64,000 bases of DNA from contig JASPKZ010000424.1 of NCBI GenBank assembly GCA_030220185.1, forward strand, positions 62,001 through 126,000. Reading direction: 5' to 3'. The position numbers and the translations under genes are program-made. How positions within the stretch are numbered: position 1 is the stretch's first letter; each line of letters starts with the position of its first letter. The notes under the pieces were generated by a model, which saw only the letters and a program-made list of their open reading frames with translations, was not told the origin of the DNA and did not search any database. Shown piece by piece: positions 61,040-64,000 of the stretch. The DNA is from Diploptera punctata (taxonomy: Eukaryota; Arthropoda; Insecta; Blattodea; Blaberidae).

Positions 61040-61530
61040 TTTGCTTAAAGTTTTATTTTTCTGCTCCACTCATCTCTATCCATCCACTCCATGTCTTCCA
61101 GTCCTGTTGTTCTCATTCCAGTTCTTATTTCTTTCATCCATGAGTTTCGAGGTCTTCCTTTCCTTCTTCTTCCAGGTGGACACAATTCCAATGTTTTCCT
61201 GGGTAACCTTTCTTCTCGCATTCGTCGTACATGCCCAAACCAATTTAATTACTTATAGCTCATATAATATAATATTGAATATCAAATATTCATTTTTTTC
61301 TCGTATAGCAGTATTTTTTTTTTCTAATTTTGAATATCTTGCTGCTCTCCTCAAGAAATCCATTTCCATCGACATAAGTTTTATTTCTAAGTTTTTGTTG
61401 AATTTCCAAACTTCAGCTCAATATGTGACAGTACTTCTCACTATTGAATTATATATTTGTAACTTATTTTTTTCTGGTTATATGTCTTCCATAAGACTCC
61501 ATTCATCACTGATTAGCGCAGTTATTTAAC
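61040..61530 (-). mobile_element. LINE fragment, LINE-D-like
   Basis: Broken minus frames: YNSIVRSTVTY.AEVWKFNKN near 61440, MEMDFLRRAARYSKLEKKKN near 61345, NWFGHVRRMREERLPRKTLE near 61220 and CPPGRRRKGRPRNSWMKEIR near 61160. Confidence 0.65.
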
Positions 61531-61689
61531 TACCGAAAAGGAGCACACTTATCTCCACGTGCATATGTACGAGCATGGACTTGACAAGATCATGTTCAGC
61601 CTTTCTTTGCAAATGTCCAGCACATCGATATCTTGTAACTTTAATCGATGTTGAAACATCAGGAGACTTGAATAATTGGTACAGTCTTC

Positions 61690-61905
61690 CGTGGGATGTG
61701 CAGAGAAATTCGCCAGCTTTCCGGTTAGACATCTTTCTCGCTTGAAGCTCAAGAGCGAAATGAGAAATGTCAAGTGATTCATTCTCCCTCCTGCACTTCC
61801 ATCCGTAGCCTCATTGTCCGTGCATTTTGCCCGCCTCCTGCGTAGATGGATTATTTCAAACAGCTTCTCTACAGATTCTACGGACAGACTATAGAAGTGC
61901 ATGGT
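61690..61905 (-). repeat. Repeat J, copy 2
   Basis: GATGTGCAGAGAAATTCGCC, AGAGCGAAATGAGAAATGTC and TTTGCCCGCCTCCTGCGTAG align with 35599-35890 after small gaps. Confidence 0.6.
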
Positions 61906-61924
61906 TCTATAAAATACATTTATA

Positions 61925-62372
61925 TATAAATGAGTGTGAGTCCGTACAGTGACATACGGCGCAGAAAGATGGGAATTAAAATCTAGAACAATAAGTAAAT
62001 TAAATTCTGCAGAGATGGATTTCTGGAACGATCAGCTGGTATTTCTTGAGAGGTAAAATAAGAAACAGCGTAGTTAAACAAAAGACGAATGTTCATATTT
62101 CAATTTTGGATTTCATAAAGAAAAACAAACAAAATTATATGGTCATGAAATAGAATGACAGAAGACAGATTCCCAAGAAGAAAAATAGAATGGGTGCCAT
62201 GTGGCAGAAAAAAAAAAAGGACGGCCAAAAATAACATGGATTGATGCTGTTTTGAGCAGCATGAGGGAAATGGGATTAGACGATGGAGATTGGAATGACA
62301 TACAGGTTTGAAGGAGAATAACAGTAGATTAACTGGGTGCAGGAAAGTTACATGAAGCATTGTGAAACCTGG
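61925..62372 (+). mobile_element. LINE relic
   Basis: Frames give CESVQ.HTAQKDGN near 61930, then RQIPKKKNRMGAMWQKKKRT and a GRPK.TW.DA...SMREMGLDDGDW-type end in shifting frames (62210-62300). An AATAAATAAAT tail follows at 62375. Confidence 0.55.
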
Positions 62373-62431
62373 TAAATAAATAAATATATTTTATTAGCAA
62401 TTTGCATTATTCTGTCAATTGCTTTATTTAT

Positions 62432-62845
62432 ATTAACTAACTAATTCACTGGTTCTATCGAGCCCATAGGTTCATGACAGCGCAGACGTAAGCTCTTCAT
62501 ACATCCCTATCCTGAGCTAATATTTTCCAATCGTTCCCTGTATAATCTACTTCCCCCAAATCATGGATAATGTTATTCTATCACCTCATTATTGGTCTAC
62601 CAACTGGGCGTTTTCCCTCTGGTTTTCCTAATAGAAGCTTCCATGCATCTCTTTCATCCCCCATATGTGCCACATGTCCTGCCCATCGTAGCCTATGAGA
62701 CTTAACTGTTCTTATTATATATTGCTTCCTATACACATCATGTATCTCAATATTATGTAGTTTTCTCCATTCGCCAGTCTGTTCATCTCTTTTTGGCCCA
62801 AAAAATTTCCTATGAACTTTATTCTCAAATACAAAACTCTTTCAG
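62432..62845 (-). mobile_element. LINE-A fragment
   Basis: Junction ACTAACTAATTCACTGGTTC. In reverse it retains AWKLLLGKPEGKRPVGRPI-like and YEATMGRTCGTYGG-like pieces, HRKFFGPKRDEQTGEW at 62800-62770, and a truncated 5' side at FENKV. Confidence 0.72.
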
Positions 62846-62894
62846 ATCTTTTATCTCTAAATGTGTTATATTGTTTTATTATTATTATTACCTA

Positions 62895-63516
62895 CTAGAT
62901 AATACTCGGCGTGCGTTCCTACGCCTAAATAAATTGAATATAAAGGGTTAATTAAATTTATATATATATATATATATATAGTCCACCGCTGTGATCTCGA
63001 GGTAGCGTGCTGCCGATTCCCGGTCGGGGCAAGCTTCCTGGGTGAGGTTTTTTTCCGGGGTTTTTCCTCATCTGTAAGACAAATGTCAGGTATATTTGAG
63101 GCCCAAAAGGTCCCCGAATATCATCCGGCCATCATCATAATCATCATCCTTATCATCATCCTCCTTCACCGGTTTGGAAAGCAACGGGAAGCTACCTATA
63201 ATTCCCTAGTAAAGCTGTAAAGCATAGCATGAAAATGCTATGATTGCAGTGAAAGACCTGCCCTCGGGCAGAATTACTATGGATGGATGGAGATATATAA
63301 CTTACATATAGATGAACCGAACATGGCGGTTGCTAGAGGCAATTTTTAATTTCGAATTTCATGTAAACCCCATTTCTATAGCTTGGATTTCGCCTATTTT
63401 TGGATAATACCTACCTAGGTATTTTTGGTTCATCGCAATGTACACTCCTAATTTAATTAACCTTAAACATTTAATTTATTTAGACGTAGCCGAGCACGTT
63501 GTGTATTAACTAGTAT
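62895..63516. repeat. Inverted pair of repeat K ends enclosing SINE-C
   Basis: The left end TACTAGATAATACTCGGCGT (62895) is a reversed K 3' end. The right end GTTGTGTATTAACTAGT (63500) is a forward one. K body sequence (CATGGCGGTTGCTAGAGG and neighbours) lies at 63318-63425. The SINE-C at 62984-63298 sits within the left arm's TATA repeat. The stretch 63520-63835 has no recognised feature. Confidence 0.5.
62984..63298 (+). mobile_element. SINE-C with deletion in the head
   Basis: CACCGCTGTGATCTCGAGGT and AGCGTGCTGCC are followed directly by GATTCCCGGTCGGGGCA. The region between the A and B boxes, including GGGCCCGGGTTC, is missing, so the internal promoter is broken. The body and 3' end are normal. 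Confidence 0.8.
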
Positions 63517-63844
63517 TTGATATTAAGCATCTGTAAATAATAATGAAATAAAAGAAAAGAAAGTGAAACGCATTCTCAACTATGCGTGACTAGAAACAGA
63601 TATTCTTAAGCAATTCATATTTCTAAATGGTGAACGGGAAATATCATTGTTATATTGTATATAGACAATTCATGGCCAACACGTAGCAGTAAGAAATTAC
63701 AAAATGAAACATTAAGTATTAATATGGTGAAGAATGGCGACCATGTCACATTTATCATAACAACCTCAATAGTTTCAGTCCTTCGGAATTCATTAACAAT
63801 CAAACTTGTTGTTTAAGGCCCAACGTAAACTTTAATCCAACAAG

Positions 63845-64000
63845 GGAAATAAATAGTCAACCAATGCAATGCCGAAACCTACTTTGGCATATCTACCAGA
63901 GAAGCGTTGCGATGTACCAAGGGTGTACAAAAAATACTGTTTTTAACTGCAAGGCACAGAAATCGAAGCCAGAATCCAGCAATGGCAACCCACTACATGG
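63845..64000. mobile_element. Foldback element F, copy 3, cut by window end
   Basis: Left arm GCCGAAACCTACTTTGGCAT, TACCAGAGAAGCGTTGCGAT and AACTGCAAGGCACAGAAAT as in copy 2. The last bases (GCAATGGCAACCCACTA) mirror TGGGTTGCCATTGCTG at 3888. Confidence 0.6.

Overview
This window is gene-poor, repeat-rich eukaryotic nuclear DNA, almost certainly from an insect. The interrupted conserved gene, GT-AG introns of 3-7 kb, tRNA-derived SINEs, mariner elements and several non-LTR retrotransposon lineages all point that way. The repeat style resembles what is seen in large polyneopteran genomes such as cockroaches or their relatives, but that placement is inference. No bacterial operon, rRNA or CRISPR structure is present.

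One host gene is visible. Positions 24225 down to 3210 on the minus strand carry six consecutive in-phase exons of a class I unconventional myosin. They cover the C-terminal half of the motor, the converter and one IQ motif, and the best subclass match is the long-tailed Myo1e/f type. The 5' exons lie above 24225 or outside the window, and the tail exons below 3210 are outside or were not found. The introns are packed with mobile DNA. A partial duplicate of the converter exon sits at about 14186-14240.

From 24.2 to 64 kb I see no further convincing host gene, only layered mobile DNA. Names used here are mine. Non-LTR families: LINE-A (at least 13 fragments, C-terminal motif RWAGHVARMGNERRAWKL, tail of GAGT/TTAG repeats), LINE-B (motif AGYTKWDRK, 3' end GATCGTAACAGG.CC), LINE-C (one long minus-strand copy at 11.5-12.7 kb), LINE-D (the best reverse transcriptase, 43.1-44.5 kb, GATA tail) and several lesser relics. 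Penelope-like fragments with a GIY-YIG endonuclease occur mostly in the first 20 kb; five of these insertions are palindromic or inverted-ended and carry clear target-site duplications. DNA transposons: two mariners with both inverted repeats, one internally deleted mariner, a Tigger/pogo relic, pogo-like non-autonomous elements, a hAT derivative with a perfect 8-bp duplication, and several foldback families (F, G, H and others). SINE families: T, B, C and D.

The most striking structure is at 30.6-35.3 kb. It is a tandem array of about 293-bp units, each with a 73-nt tRNA-like sequence that has intact A and B boxes and a T5 terminator. Eleven complete units point left, one truncated unit sits at the switch point, and five point right. 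The array contains a trimeric higher-order repeat and is bracketed by a 14-bp direct repeat. Diverged relatives of the same unit occur as inverted dimers elsewhere in the window, so the array looks like a SINE insertion that was amplified in place.
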